Assembly: GCF_007004725.1 (NCBI RefSeq)
Contig: NZ_ML660163.1
Coordinates: forward strand, 328,915-392,914
DNA length: 64,000 nt
Source: Aliikangiella coralliicola
GTDB lineage: Bacteria > Pseudomonadota > Gammaproteobacteria > Enterobacterales > Kangiellaceae
Direction of reading: 5' to 3'
Part shown: one piece after another, positions 8,124 to 17,858 of the stretch
Layout: every line of letters begins with the position of its first letter
How positions within the stretch are numbered: the first letter of the stretch is position 1
The notes under the pieces: generated by a model
Told to the model about the DNA's origin: nothing
Database searches by the model: none
What the model saw: the letters and a program-made list of their open reading frames with translations, nothing else
Made by a program: the position numbers and the translations under genes

Positions 8124-9185
8124 CTACCGTTTGGACCTTTCCCGCCCAAAACAATACGCGCAAAAATCATAACCAAAACTTTCGCTTTCTTTTATCGACT
8201 TAAATCGCACGCAATGATCGCCTCTGATTTCATCAATTTGACAAGTTCCTTTTTCGTTTTTCAGATCGTGTAATTCTCGTGTCGCAGAATTCCCAAGGTA
8301 ACGAGATGCTCTCCGATTTTTATCAATATCGCTGACTAAGCCGGCGGCTCTATCCGTATCGAAAATCAGGTCTCGATAATTACAATTTCCAATTTTTGGC
8401 ACCATTAAAGTCGAATCAGCACACAAGGGATCGTCTTGCTTTCCATCCGGTGCAACCAACGCTCGTACAAAGACTGCAGTTTCTCGTCTGGTGTTAATTT
8501 GTAACTGCGCCGACGAATCGACATCATCAGCATTATCACTAACATTGGTATTAATCCGCAAACCAGAACCAGAGGCTAGATTATCGGAATCTTGATCTCC
8601 CTTTGCTGAACGCTTTGCTCTTTTACCGGCCGCAGCACTCTTTTTTGAGTCTCGCCCGCCACCACCAGTACTCGAATGTCCATCTTCTCTTAACACCTGA
8701 TCAATTCGCTCTTTGGATGCAGAATAACTAATCTGATAACGTCCTTGCTTGTCTGAGTGTGTTGGCGCAACCTGACTGACGGGTTTTCCGCTCTCGTCAT
8801 AAACGGCGACTTCCGCACCGGCGACTGGGCAACCTTTGCGATCATAAATTCGGCCCTTAACCGTCCAGGTTCTTTCATCACAGGCTTCTCTTGGCTCTCC
8901 TGCGCGGTTAGTTTCCATTCGCAAGCCGCTAATCGTATCAATGTTCGCAGAAAGTTTCGCGTCCACCGCTTGAACTCGCGAGTGCTGAGCGTCATATTTT
9001 GCCACCAGTCGCGTTTGCTCACGTGTTTGCATTTTGGCTTTGCTACGGCGAAAGCTGGAGAGTCCCGAAAGTCCATTGACCCGCAAATCATTATTTAATT
9101 GCAAGCCATCTTTCAATACCCGTGAAACTTCTGCTTTAGAAACTCGCTTGGGTGACGAACCATTTCCACCGACTGTTCTACTCAT
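8124..9185 (-). CDS. Carboxypeptidase-regulatory-like domain protein with Cys-rich C-terminal tag
   Basis: The 353-residue protein begins with a basic helical region (to about 100), followed by a beta-sandwich segment of carboxypeptidase regulatory-like type at about 105-165 (WTVKGRIYDRKGCPVAGAEV, then GRYQISY). A charged low-complexity linker leads to a C-terminal segment with the pattern YLGNSATRELHDL, Cys315, Cys325 and CAYC (Cys342/Cys345), plus His306, which looks like a small metal-binding tag. Similar terminal tags occur on proteins encoded near other eCIS-like clusters, as far as recalled. There is no signal peptide. AGGAG lies 8 nt before the ATG. It is the last gene of the structural block, after the fibre gene, and may be a fibre-associated or surface component. 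Confidence 0.65.
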   Translation of the reverse strand: MSRTVGGNGSSPKRVSKAEVSRVLKDGLQLNNDLRVNGLSGLSSFRRSKAKMQTREQTRLVAKYDAQHSRVQAVDAKLSANIDTISGLRMETNRAGEPREACDERTWTVKGRIYDRKGCPVAGAEVAVYDESGKPVSQVAPTHSDKQGRYQISYSASKERIDQVLREDGHSSTGGGGRDSKKSAAAGKRAKRSAKGDQDSDNLASGSGLRINTNVSDNADDVDSSAQLQINTRRETAVFVRALVAPDGKQDDPLCADSTLMVPKIGNCNYRDLIFDTDRAAGLVSDIDKNRRASRYLGNSATRELHDLKNEKGTCQIDEIRGDHCVRFKSIKESESFGYDFCAYCFGRERSKR

Positions 9186-9258
9186 TGTCTTTTCTCCTAA
9201 AACACATAATAGTTTTTCTGAAAACTACATTCCTGCCAATTAAGTAAGTGTAGCACTC

Positions 9259-9377
9259 GTAGGTTGGGTTGACGCAGGAAACCCAACAACATTCTCAACG
9301 ACAAAAACCTATTCCCAAATCAAACATATATTTTTTCTTTAACCATTTGTTGGGGTTCGTTTCTCTACCCAACCTAC
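9259..9377. repeat. REP/BIME-like element, copy 1
   Basis: A 119-bp element begins GTAGGTTGGGT and ends ACCCAACCTAC. Its left arm folds as GTTGGGTT (9263-9270) / AACCCAAC (9280-9287); its right arm is a mirrored hairpin. A near-identical copy lies at 21201-21317 and a 15-bp remnant at 42214-42228. It separates the fibre gene (ends 9401) from the carboxypeptidase-domain gene. Confidence 0.9.
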
Positions 9378-9400
9378 GTTATTTCGACATCTTTAAATTT

Positions 9401-12400
9401 TTAATCCAATAACCTCAATACACTTTGACCGCCACCGGTCGACTGCCCACCAAGGCTACTACCTCCTGCAGTTCCCTGATTAAATAAATTATCGCCACAG
9501 GCATTAAAGAAATCGAAAATCACATGGTTAGGTCCCTGAATTAAATTACTCGCCACCGCATTAAACGCACGAATACAATGGGTGCCCTGGTTGCGTGAAG
9601 TGATGTTGCCAAAAAGACCAAATGTTATCGCCGAAAATAACGCACCTAACATACTTTCTTTAAAGCGATTTCCATTCACGCGCAACGTCCATCCAAACAT
9701 TAAAGACTGCGAAATATAAATTTCATCCAGCACAAAGTCGAAACTAATATCACATTGATTATTCTGGAAACTCAGATCGTCCAGTGTGAAAATTCCAACC
9801 GACATAATGCCAATTTTAAAACCGGTTTGATCCGTTAAATCCAACATAACCTGGTTATCGTTAAACATCACATTGCCATTGCCGAGATAACCAAACAACC
9901 TTCTCGAATCCAAGCCCGGCTGCGAAATAATATAAAAGTCGTCGTCGGGCGGTGCGCTTACCGGCAGATCATCGAACTCTTCGCCACTATATAAGAGCTG
10001 TTGTAAATAAAGTTCATTAGAAATTCCAAGGTTAAAAATATACACCGACGAAACCAGGAACGACGGTGCATTAGAATCGAATACAAAACCTTGCGAAGTT
10101 AACTGATTACCTTCTACCGAGACAGGACCAAGCGCATTAATCGACAAGGCTCTTCCTAATGGTTGGGTAACGATATTATTATGAATTTTTACGGCCGGAA
10201 CACCATTTTGCCGAGGGTATAGTTGCTCCAAAGATTCCACGAAAACTTTCGGTGCAGTCGCAAATTCGATCCAGATCCCACCTCGCGCACCTCGGCTTGC
10301 ACCTTCCGCGGCCTGATCGGTTTTTGCGCCATTGTTGAGAATGCGATTATCGGAAATATCAACGCCTTCGCCGTGCAAGAGATAGATACCACAATTAGGC
10401 TCTAAATAATTATCGCCATTGTCAATGATATGATTTTCACGGATGACGCCATTTTCAACGTCAGCGAGACTGATCCCACCATAACCCATACTCGTCAACA
10501 TTTCGTCCGGCGTTTCCGCGAGTTGTCTGATTAAGCAATTCTCAATTTGATTTCCTGTAATTAATAAATCACTTACACTGATAAATTCATCGGTTCCCTC
10601 TAAATTAAAAAATGCTAAAACACCGATTCCATTGAGACCAAAATTCAAGATACGATTTCGTTCGATTGTGAGGTCATAAATTGTTCCTCTCGAACGATAG
10701 TCAGGTCCATCGCCACCGTTGACGATTACCGGTGGTGGAATGTAAATCGAACCAGGTGCGCAAGGATCGCAAGGGTCATTCAGATTAATGATCCAGCCAA
10801 TAAGATAAAATGGACTGTTCGGGTCACGATTGACATCCTCAACGCTACCTAAAGTAATTCCATTACTGATCCCGCCCTGAATCAGGTTATCAATTATTCT
10901 GACTCTCTCAGACGTTCCGCCAATGTGCAACCCACCTCTGGCGGCGCTGGCAAAACCACTCACTGATTGATTAGCCGCAATCCCTGCAACGGGATCAATC
11001 GTTCTGGCAACCAATAACTGGTTGTGTTCGATGAGTACATCGTCAGCAGTAATAAAAATAGAATGGAAATCGCTGGAAACATCTTCCATAATCACAAGGT
11101 TATCGACCACTTCAACAAATTGAGCGTGGTCAACTTGAATCGCACTTCGTGTGGCGCCATTGAGTATCAATTGTTTAAAAGATAAATGCCTGGAAATAAT
11201 TGGTTGTTCTTGTTGACTGGTCGTCACATGAACTCCAATGCCTTGCGCATGTGCAGTAATGGCAAAATGTTTCAGTTGAATTTGATTAACGTCTTCGATT
11301 AAAACCGCCGGGTCACTGGTTTGCGCAATCAACCGAGTTCGCTCACCACATCCTTCTATGGTGACTCCACTTTTATCAACGACGATATTTTCGTCAAACT
11401 CACCCGGTAACAAACAGATTTTTCCGCCGCTGGGCGGCAATGCATTAATTGCATCTTGAATGGTTTCAAAATGTCCATGACTGTTGGTGCCATCACCAAC
11501 AGTGTAAGTACAACAATTACGAATTCGGGTGAGTGGTCGATACGGTATGCGACAATCATGAATCAATTCTCCGGTTGTCACACCGCCAATTGTCGTCCAA
11601 CGGATTAAAGCGAGTGGCGCGCGGTAGTTTTTGACACCATACGCCAAAGCACCGTTTACTGCTTCCAATTCCCAGGGAACAACGATGTTGGGTGAACCTG
11701 TTCTTGCGGCAATTATCCAGAACAAATTACGACGTAACGGACCACTTTGAAAATTGACTTCCAATCCCGTATTACCCAATTGTCCATTAGCGATTGGAAT
11801 TTCTGCGGGAGAAACTAAATCATCACCGCGATTCCAAATTCTGACATAATAAAATCGCTCATCGGCCGTTCCATCAAAAAATTCATCAACATCATCCCTG
11901 GTTTCCCACTGAGTTCCAAAATCAGCAGGGACCGGTGTATCGATCAAAAAGCTCGCGTCTTCAGGATTATAAGAACTGGAAACTTTGGCAAACATGCCAT
12001 CTAATTCTGCAATTCTTTCGCCGTTGGGTAATGCAGCTGACCAGGGAATAATTTCAACTGTCTGATCTTGTAACGGCCAATGCATCGCATCTTTGGGTTC
12101 GTTCAATAGTTCAATTCGAATCAAAGCGCCATCAAATGTCACCACCCTTGCACGATATAAAAGTGAAGCGTTGTAAAAGCCCCAGGTAAAAGTTGCGCTA
12201 CTGGTCATTTGCACTCGAATCGCCTGGTTTTCATGATGCAAGTAGCCGCCACCAACCCCGGGAGAACAAAGATCGGCAGGCTCAGCCGGCGCGGTATAGG
12301 TGACCTGAATTCTCGCATCGGTTGCCAGTTCCATTTCATCGTTGATCAAACCATCAGCAACCCAGTCAGCCTGAATTTCCTGCCAGGCATCGGCACATTC

Positions 12401-12919
12401 ATCCAGCGTGACGTCAGTTCGGATCCCAACTCGGGTCATCGTTTTTACGCGCATGGAAGTATCAGGACCGCCAAGCGCGACTTCAAATAACTCGCTATCT
12501 TCGATTGCCGCCACCGGTTGTTGCCAGGCTTCCAGATAAGCCATATCAATTCGGCTTTCTCCCTCAGCCGGTGCGTCGGGCCAATCGTCAACAGGGTGGA
12601 AATTGATCCAGTCCTTTTGCAAATGAAATGCTTCATCTTGCTCAAGACTTAAATACAAACCACCAAGATAAGTTTCACCTGCTGATAATGTGAAAGTCGG
12701 TTTAGCATCGACAATCACAAAATCTTTTACCAGGAAACCATCATCTGGAGAGCCATAAACACCAATTGTATTCAGCCGAGTTCGCCGCATATCTTCTTCG
12801 ATAATGCGTGCCTGTTCATTGATGGTTTGGTCATCAAGTACGCGCCCTTGCTGCATGCGGATACTGTTGTAGTGTTTGCGAAAATCGGTCGCTTCCCGTG
12901 ATAAATCAATTGCAGACAT
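9401..12919 (-). CDS. Large beta-helix protein, probable eCIS tail fibre or baseplate appendage
   Basis: The 1172-residue protein starts with a segment of the kind found at the N-terminus of DUF6519-type phage/eCIS proteins (FRKHYNSIRMQQGRVLDDQ), presumably the particle-binding end. Residues about 1-460 are a beta-rich domain. From about 475 (TIQDAINALPPSGGKICLLP) to about 1100 the sequence turns into right-handed parallel beta-helix repeats (I-x-x-N-x-I patterns), as in pectate-lyase-like and phage tailspike proteins. The C-terminus is Gly/Ser/Gln-rich. GGGAG lies 5 nt before the ATG. It follows the tail-protein-I-like gene in the eCIS block, and so is the best candidate for receptor contact. 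Whether the beta-helix is enzymatic is unknown; no catalytic signature was recognised. Confidence 0.8.
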   Translation of the reverse strand: MSAIDLSREATDFRKHYNSIRMQQGRVLDDQTINEQARIIEEDMRRTRLNTIGVYGSPDDGFLVKDFVIVDAKPTFTLSAGETYLGGLYLSLEQDEAFHLQKDWINFHPVDDWPDAPAEGESRIDMAYLEAWQQPVAAIEDSELFEVALGGPDTSMRVKTMTRVGIRTDVTLDECADAWQEIQADWVADGLINDEMELATDARIQVTYTAPAEPADLCSPGVGGGYLHHENQAIRVQMTSSATFTWGFYNASLLYRARVVTFDGALIRIELLNEPKDAMHWPLQDQTVEIIPWSAALPNGERIAELDGMFAKVSSSYNPEDASFLIDTPVPADFGTQWETRDDVDEFFDGTADERFYYVRIWNRGDDLVSPAEIPIANGQLGNTGLEVNFQSGPLRRNLFWIIAARTGSPNIVVPWELEAVNGALAYGVKNYRAPLALIRWTTIGGVTTGELIHDCRIPYRPLTRIRNCCTYTVGDGTNSHGHFETIQDAINALPPSGGKICLLPGEFDENIVVDKSGVTIEGCGERTRLIAQTSDPAVLIEDVNQIQLKHFAITAHAQGIGVHVTTSQQEQPIISRHLSFKQLILNGATRSAIQVDHAQFVEVVDNLVIMEDVSSDFHSIFITADDVLIEHNQLLVARTIDPVAGIAANQSVSGFASAARGGLHIGGTSERVRIIDNLIQGGISNGITLGSVEDVNRDPNSPFYLIGWIINLNDPCDPCAPGSIYIPPPVIVNGGDGPDYRSRGTIYDLTIERNRILNFGLNGIGVLAFFNLEGTDEFISVSDLLITGNQIENCLIRQLAETPDEMLTSMGYGGISLADVENGVIRENHIIDNGDNYLEPNCGIYLLHGEGVDISDNRILNNGAKTDQAAEGASRGARGGIWIEFATAPKVFVESLEQLYPRQNGVPAVKIHNNIVTQPLGRALSINALGPVSVEGNQLTSQGFVFDSNAPSFLVSSVYIFNLGISNELYLQQLLYSGEEFDDLPVSAPPDDDFYIISQPGLDSRRLFGYLGNGNVMFNDNQVMLDLTDQTGFKIGIMSVGIFTLDDLSFQNNQCDISFDFVLDEIYISQSLMFGWTLRVNGNRFKESMLGALFSAITFGLFGNITSRNQGTHCIRAFNAVASNLIQGPNHVIFDFFNACGDNLFNQGTAGGSSLGGQSTGGGQSVLRLLD

Positions 12920-13009
12920 AATGACTCCCGTTACTTAACTAAGTATTCCCTCTTTTGAGAGAGAAGATTCTTTATATTCCCTTCCTTTTAATGCTCTCCC
13001 TCAAAAAGG

Positions 13010-13105
13010 AGAACCTAACTTCGTACTCCCCTCCCCCAGAAAGGAGAACCTAACTTCGTACTCCCCTCCCCCAGAAAGGAGAGCCTAACTTCATGCCCCC
13101 CTCCC
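13010..13105. repeat. 35-bp tandem repeat, two perfect units plus a partial third
   Basis: Units 13010-13044 and 13045-13079 are identical (beginning AGAACCTAACTTCG, ending CCAGAAAGG). A third, degenerate unit starts at 13080 (AGAGCCTAACTTCATG) and runs into the hairpin at 13097-13117. Confidence 0.9.
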
Positions 13106-13117
13106 TATGGGAGGGGG
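13097..13117. repeat. GC-rich hairpin
   Basis: CCCCCTCCC (13097-13105), loop TAT, GGGAGGGGG (13109-13117): a perfect 9-bp stem. Same style as the hairpin at 387-407. Confidence 0.8.
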
Positions 13118-13179
13118 CTGGGGGGAGGGAAAATGCTTAAGCTTTTTACGTACCTTCAAAAAACATTCCCTCTCCCTAA

Positions 13180-13200
13180 CCCTCTCCCAGCGGGAGAGGG
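13180..13200 (-). terminator. GC-rich hairpin downstream of the tail-protein-I-like gene
   Basis: CCCTCTCCC (13180-13188), loop AGC, GGGAGAGGG (13192-13200). It begins 22 bp past the stop of the upstream minus-strand gene. On the minus strand a T-run (GTTTTTT) follows only after about 17 bases, so it is a poor canonical terminator but may attenuate transcription or protect the 3' end. Confidence 0.5.
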
Positions 13201-13222
13201 GATCTTTATTTTCACCCTCAAA

Positions 13223-15520
13223 CTAATTCTCAATAATAAAATTTGGTGTCCGACCAAACGGTAAATATTCCATCACTTTTGTGTGTGCCCCACGTAACTT
13301 AATTTCATGAAGCACTTGATTAAATACCCCCATCTCAACTCCTTGTTCACCGCCGACTAATACTTGCGGATAAACCTGCGGCGTTAAGTGCGCATATTGA
13401 TGATCACCAAATCGCGTAGAAATAAACAATCCTGATATTTGTTGCAGAAAAACCGAGCGATAAGGTTTAGCCACCCGCGAACCACTCGCCGCAGCACTAA
13501 AACGAAAACATCCATTCTGATTATCAGTAACATCAACCAATCCAGCGACCAAAGTATCACTTGCATAAAGCCTTTCTACATCAACAGCCAGTTGAATTTC
13601 TGACGGTGTAATAATAGTGCTGCGCTCTATTCGAAGTTCGGCAGTTAATGCGTCGATCACGACACTCGCTGCATCTCGCGTTTGTAAAATAGAATCAATA
13701 ATTGTTATTTTTTCGATACTGGCGTCGGCACCATCCAGACGAATTATGCCGAGCATACTTTTTTCAATGATCAGGTTTTCAACAAACCCGCGAACAATTA
13801 AATCGACAGCCGGTAAAACCGAACCATCGGCAGCATCGCCCCCGGGATCAAAACTACAGTAACGAATTAGCACGCGTTCATAATTTCCATCGAGAATTAA
13901 ATGGTTTGGCGTGCGCGAACCTAGCCACAACCCATCCAACTCAAGCACAGCATCATCTTGCGCAGAAGTGAGCAGCCAGTCCTGGCGTAAAATAAAATAA
14001 GGGCGTTGTCCTTCTCTGGCTCGCACCCGGGTATTGATCACCGCCAGCTGATCTTGTGGTGATCCATAAGTACGACTATCAACAACTTCGGCGATACCAT
14101 CAGCAGGCGTTCCAGCCACCACAGAACTGTTTTGCCAGGTAACATCCGGCAATTCAATTGAGGCTTCACGAGAAAAGGCACCGGCACCAACAGGCGCCAA
14201 CATACCAACCTGGTAACTCACCCGAACCGACTGCGCAGTATTACCACCGCGGTTTAATACCAGTCGCCCGGTTTCGGGAGAAACAAATAAATCAACATCA
14301 GCAGGATTAGGCGGATTCCAGGCTTCAAGATTAGCGGCACGTGTTCTAGGTCTGCCAACGGGTTCGGCAACCCCGGCAAAACCAACGGTCAAAGCAGGTA
14401 ATCCATAAGCAGCATCTTGCGGATCATTTTGTACTGGCCAGGGAGCGTTATCTGCCCCGTTAGGTAACAGAGCTGCACTCCCACATGCGCGGACTAATGC
14501 TCGGGATAACAAACCAGCGAGTACACCCGGCGCCGTCAAAGTCACACTACTGGGCATGCCATTTAAAAGTCGAATCAATTCACGCCGATGATAAAAAGAT
14601 TCGCCGATTAATTTAGTTAAATCGATCGCAGCAGCTTCTCGTTGCGGTTGTCCGGCAATCGGCGCATCGGTCAACACCCAGGCCACTTCCTCTGCTGTTA
14701 TTTCAAAAATTTCTTCAGCAAGCAAACGGCAGCTAATCGGCCGTGGTAGTTCCCATTCTGCCGCTGTCTGCCAGCCGTTCCAATCCACTGGTAGTGCATT
14801 ACCGCTAAACAGCGCAATATCACGACCACTGGGGTCAAAGGTAGACTGATCGCGACCATCTGCCAACGCACCAAATCGGCGGGGTTGTACACCATTGAAA
14901 GTCACCGGCTGCAATCGATAAATATGATAACTGACGGTTTCAATGCCCCGTCTTCCTGTCAGTCCTGAAGGGTTTCTGGTTTCCGGTGTGTAATGAAATT
15001 CATCAAAAGCATCACAGGCTAATCTCGATCCACGAGGAGAACGAATATCGGCAATACCGCCTTTTGGCGTTTTAGTTAATCGGCCAACTGTTAACGGACA
15101 ATCTAACATGTGCCAGGTACGTGCAAGCCGTTTAAATTCTTCAACAACTTTAGAGTCCCAACCAGCAATGTCAGACACCAGTTGTTCCTGCACCATCAAG
15201 GTTCCTTTACGACGACGGTAATAAATCGTTTTTGCAGTATCAACACGTCGCCCACGTAGGTTAAGAGAAGACACCAGGCGAGTCGCTACAAGCTGACTGA
15301 TATATGGAATCGCCCAATCACTCGCCAACTCCACAAATACATCATCCCATAAACGATCTTGACTACGTTTAGCCACAGCGGCCTGCTCTGCAACTGCACG
15401 TAAAAATGCGCGTAAGCTGTCGCCCCCGTTCAGGGCATCTTGCTCGCGATAAACAGCAGGTAACCATTCCCAAAGTTTCTCGGCGTAATAATCAATATAT
15501 TGGTCGCGTGCGATTGCCAT
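13223..15520 (-). CDS. eCIS tail-protein-I-like baseplate protein
   Basis: The ATG at 15520 is preferred (GGAG 9 nt upstream, 1 nt after the stop of the preceding gene); a GTG at 15550 would add 10 residues. The 765-residue product starts with a segment typical of phage tail protein I (P2 gpI-like): an acidic helix with WLPAVYREQD and the conserved YRRRKGT motif near residue 100. The middle (about 180-480) is a mixed domain with no recognised family. The C-terminal part (about 480-740) has beta-solenoid-like repeats (LILDGNYERVLIRYC, LIIEKSMLGIIRLDG). In Afp/PVC-type particles proteins in this position connect the J-type wedge to the fibres. It lies directly after two J-type genes. Confidence 0.8.
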   Translation of the reverse strand: MAIARDQYIDYYAEKLWEWLPAVYREQDALNGGDSLRAFLRAVAEQAAVAKRSQDRLWDDVFVELASDWAIPYISQLVATRLVSSLNLRGRRVDTAKTIYYRRRKGTLMVQEQLVSDIAGWDSKVVEEFKRLARTWHMLDCPLTVGRLTKTPKGGIADIRSPRGSRLACDAFDEFHYTPETRNPSGLTGRRGIETVSYHIYRLQPVTFNGVQPRRFGALADGRDQSTFDPSGRDIALFSGNALPVDWNGWQTAAEWELPRPISCRLLAEEIFEITAEEVAWVLTDAPIAGQPQREAAAIDLTKLIGESFYHRRELIRLLNGMPSSVTLTAPGVLAGLLSRALVRACGSAALLPNGADNAPWPVQNDPQDAAYGLPALTVGFAGVAEPVGRPRTRAANLEAWNPPNPADVDLFVSPETGRLVLNRGGNTAQSVRVSYQVGMLAPVGAGAFSREASIELPDVTWQNSSVVAGTPADGIAEVVDSRTYGSPQDQLAVINTRVRAREGQRPYFILRQDWLLTSAQDDAVLELDGLWLGSRTPNHLILDGNYERVLIRYCSFDPGGDAADGSVLPAVDLIVRGFVENLIIEKSMLGIIRLDGADASIEKITIIDSILQTRDAASVVIDALTAELRIERSTIITPSEIQLAVDVERLYASDTLVAGLVDVTDNQNGCFRFSAAASGSRVAKPYRSVFLQQISGLFISTRFGDHQYAHLTPQVYPQVLVGGEQGVEMGVFNQVLHEIKLRGAHTKVMEYLPFGRTPNFIIEN

Positions 15521-15521
15521 T

Positions 15522-17858
15522 TTAGCTAACTCCGTTGATGGTGATGCCACTAGTGCCAGTGCCTAACTCGCCAAAATAAAAATAATGTTCTGCGGCGGGC
15601 GCAATTCCATAACCGGTAATCGCGCTGCCATTCAAGGTCATTGCCTTAATATTGCTGACACCAGCCACTTCCATGACAGCTTCCATAATTTGACTATGAT
15701 AAATAACCCCTTCAGGCCCAAGCACGGTTCGGTGTAACAATCCGCCGGGAAGAGACGGTTCAGACTGGCGGTAAAGAACGCTTTGCACTGCCGCGATCAC
15801 ATCGTCAGATTGATAGCGAGAATGGATTTCCAGATCAAGTTCGAGTGATGTTGTTTGTGGTAAAGCAAGTTTCACCTCAATGGCGGCCTCTGGTTCGCTC
15901 AAGGCTTGCAAGCGACTCAAGATGCTACTTTTAAGTTGACTGTCGCCAATAAAATAAATTACCGCACGTTTTTCAAATTTCAATTTATCCCAACGGAAAA
16001 TTCCTTTAACCGCTTCAACACCTGAAACTTCATGCGCCGCAGCTTCCAGGTCAGCAAGAGAAACAGCGCGCCCGAGAAGAAGCGCAGAATTGGGTGCATA
16101 ATGTTTTAGATCCTGTGGTGACTCAGCGTCACCACCGCCAAACGCCGGTAAAACATTTTTTACCGATTGTAATCCTGATATTGGCTTAGCAACCTGATTG
16201 ATTGAGCCGGCGGGTGGAACAGGGCTCCCTGCACCGAACCGATAGTTGGCATAAACCGGCGCGCCACTGGGTAACCGTGCACCGCCGCCAAAATGAATCA
16301 GTGTTTTTCCCATTTCATCGTGACGAACCAGATAAACCGGTTCATCATCTTTCACACCAAAAAAACTGGCGACTTCAAACCACTGCACGCCGCCGACATA
16401 AATAGTTAAAGTCGTTTTGTAACCTTGCTCATTTTCTGCAGGCACATAAGTTAACGGGCTATTTTTTAACTCAAAAACCTGCTCGTCCATACTGGCATCG
16501 CCCACACCAAGGAGTTCATCTTCAACACTTTCTCCACGGCTTCCTTTAAAGACATTGCCAAACAGATTAACCGGCGCCATCAAACTTTTATTCCACGCAG
16601 GGTCGGAGTCTATCGACGCGAGTTGCGTATCAGCATTTAAAGAACCCGTGCTATAAACACCTTCCTGATGAGTATCTTCCAATAGCAAATTAGTAACAGG
16701 CACTCTGGCTTCATCTATAAACGATCGCAAGTGAACCGGGTCAGTTTGTTGTAATTCATCTTTCTCAGGAATTAAAACTCTGGCTGCGTCTGATACGCTG
16801 AAATACATAGTAATTTTGTTTCTGTCCGATGAAGACCAGGATAATCCCGAACTTAATTGGAGCTGGCTGATCGAAGTTTTTACCTCCGGGCTTTCGAGGG
16901 TTGCAGTCACTTCATCAGAAGTATTTTTCACCGTGGTTGTTACTGCGGGTAATACCGTTTGCGAACTGATATTACTGGAATTCACTTTTCTGACTTTAAG
17001 ACTTCCCTGTTTTTCAAACACGACAAACTGACCCGTTCTAATCGGTGCTCGCGAATCTAATAAAACATTAACGCCGCTGAATGGGTTTGATCTTCGCCAT
17101 AAAGGCATTGAGTTGCCCATGGCAAAAATTCTGAGTTGTGAATATTTTGAGTTTGCCGGCACAGGTACTGCAGAGCTAAAACTAATTTCCACTGTCGGGC
17201 GTCTTGATCGCTGCGCAATCGTTTTTAACCCCGTCACATAGCGGGCTCTTAAGACGCCGTTAAAACTCAATACAACGATAGAACCTTTGCGCACTCGTAA
17301 ACTGTTAGGTGCCACTAAAACAGAGTTTAAATAGCTTCCAGGAATGTTGTCATCTTGAACGCGACTGACTGCGAGTTTATTTAAGCGCGGATCTAACCAT
17401 TTCGTTTTTTCCAGCTCAAAAACTTCCGGCGGATTGCCATCATATTCGCCACTTCGAAACGCCGTTTTCGCCGGTAACTCCACCAATCTTCTACCTTGCG
17501 CTTCCGCAGCAATCCACACTTGACTTGCCAGTGCGGGACGAGGAAGGTAACCGAGTAAACTCACCAACTTTCTCTCGGTCCCTGTCAATCGAGAAGTGGT
17601 TAAGTAACTGTCATTAGCAATGAGTGAATCATAAAAACTAATCACGTCGAGCAAGTAGGCGGACATTTCTACCAGCATCACACCAAAATCGGCTTCACCA
17701 CGCGCGCGCCAATGATTAAGGGTGGGCTGTCGACCGATAGCATCGAGTAACGCTAAGCGCCAATCTGGAAAAATTCCGAGGGCTCGAGGAATGTCTTTTA
17801 AACCGGCGTGGATTGCAAATTTTTGTGGAAAGTTGCTGTCATCGCAAGGACAAGTCAT
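15522..17858 (-). CDS. Baseplate J-type protein 2
   Basis: This 778-residue protein belongs to the phage baseplate J/gp47-like group of assembly proteins (Afp11/Afp12-like). The typical early motif is ADFGVMLVEMSAYLLDVISFYDS (core EMSAYLLD), followed by L...LLGYLPRPA, and a C-terminal J-like part with ALLLGRAVSLADLEAAA and VEAVKGIF. It begins by an ATGA overlap (17855-17858) with the preceding J-type gene, so translation is coupled. An internal Ser/Thr-rich stretch (about 280-350) may be an inserted domain. It is one of two adjacent J-type paralogues forming the wedge around the hub. Confidence 0.88.
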   Translation of the reverse strand: MTCPCDDSNFPQKFAIHAGLKDIPRALGIFPDWRLALLDAIGRQPTLNHWRARGEADFGVMLVEMSAYLLDVISFYDSLIANDSYLTTSRLTGTERKLVSLLGYLPRPALASQVWIAAEAQGRRLVELPAKTAFRSGEYDGNPPEVFELEKTKWLDPRLNKLAVSRVQDDNIPGSYLNSVLVAPNSLRVRKGSIVVLSFNGVLRARYVTGLKTIAQRSRRPTVEISFSSAVPVPANSKYSQLRIFAMGNSMPLWRRSNPFSGVNVLLDSRAPIRTGQFVVFEKQGSLKVRKVNSSNISSQTVLPAVTTTVKNTSDEVTATLESPEVKTSISQLQLSSGLSWSSSDRNKITMYFSVSDAARVLIPEKDELQQTDPVHLRSFIDEARVPVTNLLLEDTHQEGVYSTGSLNADTQLASIDSDPAWNKSLMAPVNLFGNVFKGSRGESVEDELLGVGDASMDEQVFELKNSPLTYVPAENEQGYKTTLTIYVGGVQWFEVASFFGVKDDEPVYLVRHDEMGKTLIHFGGGARLPSGAPVYANYRFGAGSPVPPAGSINQVAKPISGLQSVKNVLPAFGGGDAESPQDLKHYAPNSALLLGRAVSLADLEAAAHEVSGVEAVKGIFRWDKLKFEKRAVIYFIGDSQLKSSILSRLQALSEPEAAIEVKLALPQTTSLELDLEIHSRYQSDDVIAAVQSVLYRQSEPSLPGGLLHRTVLGPEGVIYHSQIMEAVMEVAGVSNIKAMTLNGSAITGYGIAPAAEHYFYFGELGTGTSGITINGVS

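Larger units (their letters stand above)
12920..13222. other. Repeat-rich intergenic region inside the eCIS block
   Basis: This 303-bp gap between the tail-protein-I-like gene and the beta-helix gene contains no gene. It contains a 35-bp tandem repeat (13010-13079, with a degenerate third unit) and two G/C-run hairpins (13097-13117 and 13180-13200). It could reduce readthrough into the fibre gene. Confidence 0.7.

Noticed and set aside
13223-15550. GTG start at 15550 for the tail-protein-I-like gene
   Set aside because: It would overlap the preceding J-type gene by 29 bp; the ATG at 15520 has its own GGAG and fits the end of that gene.
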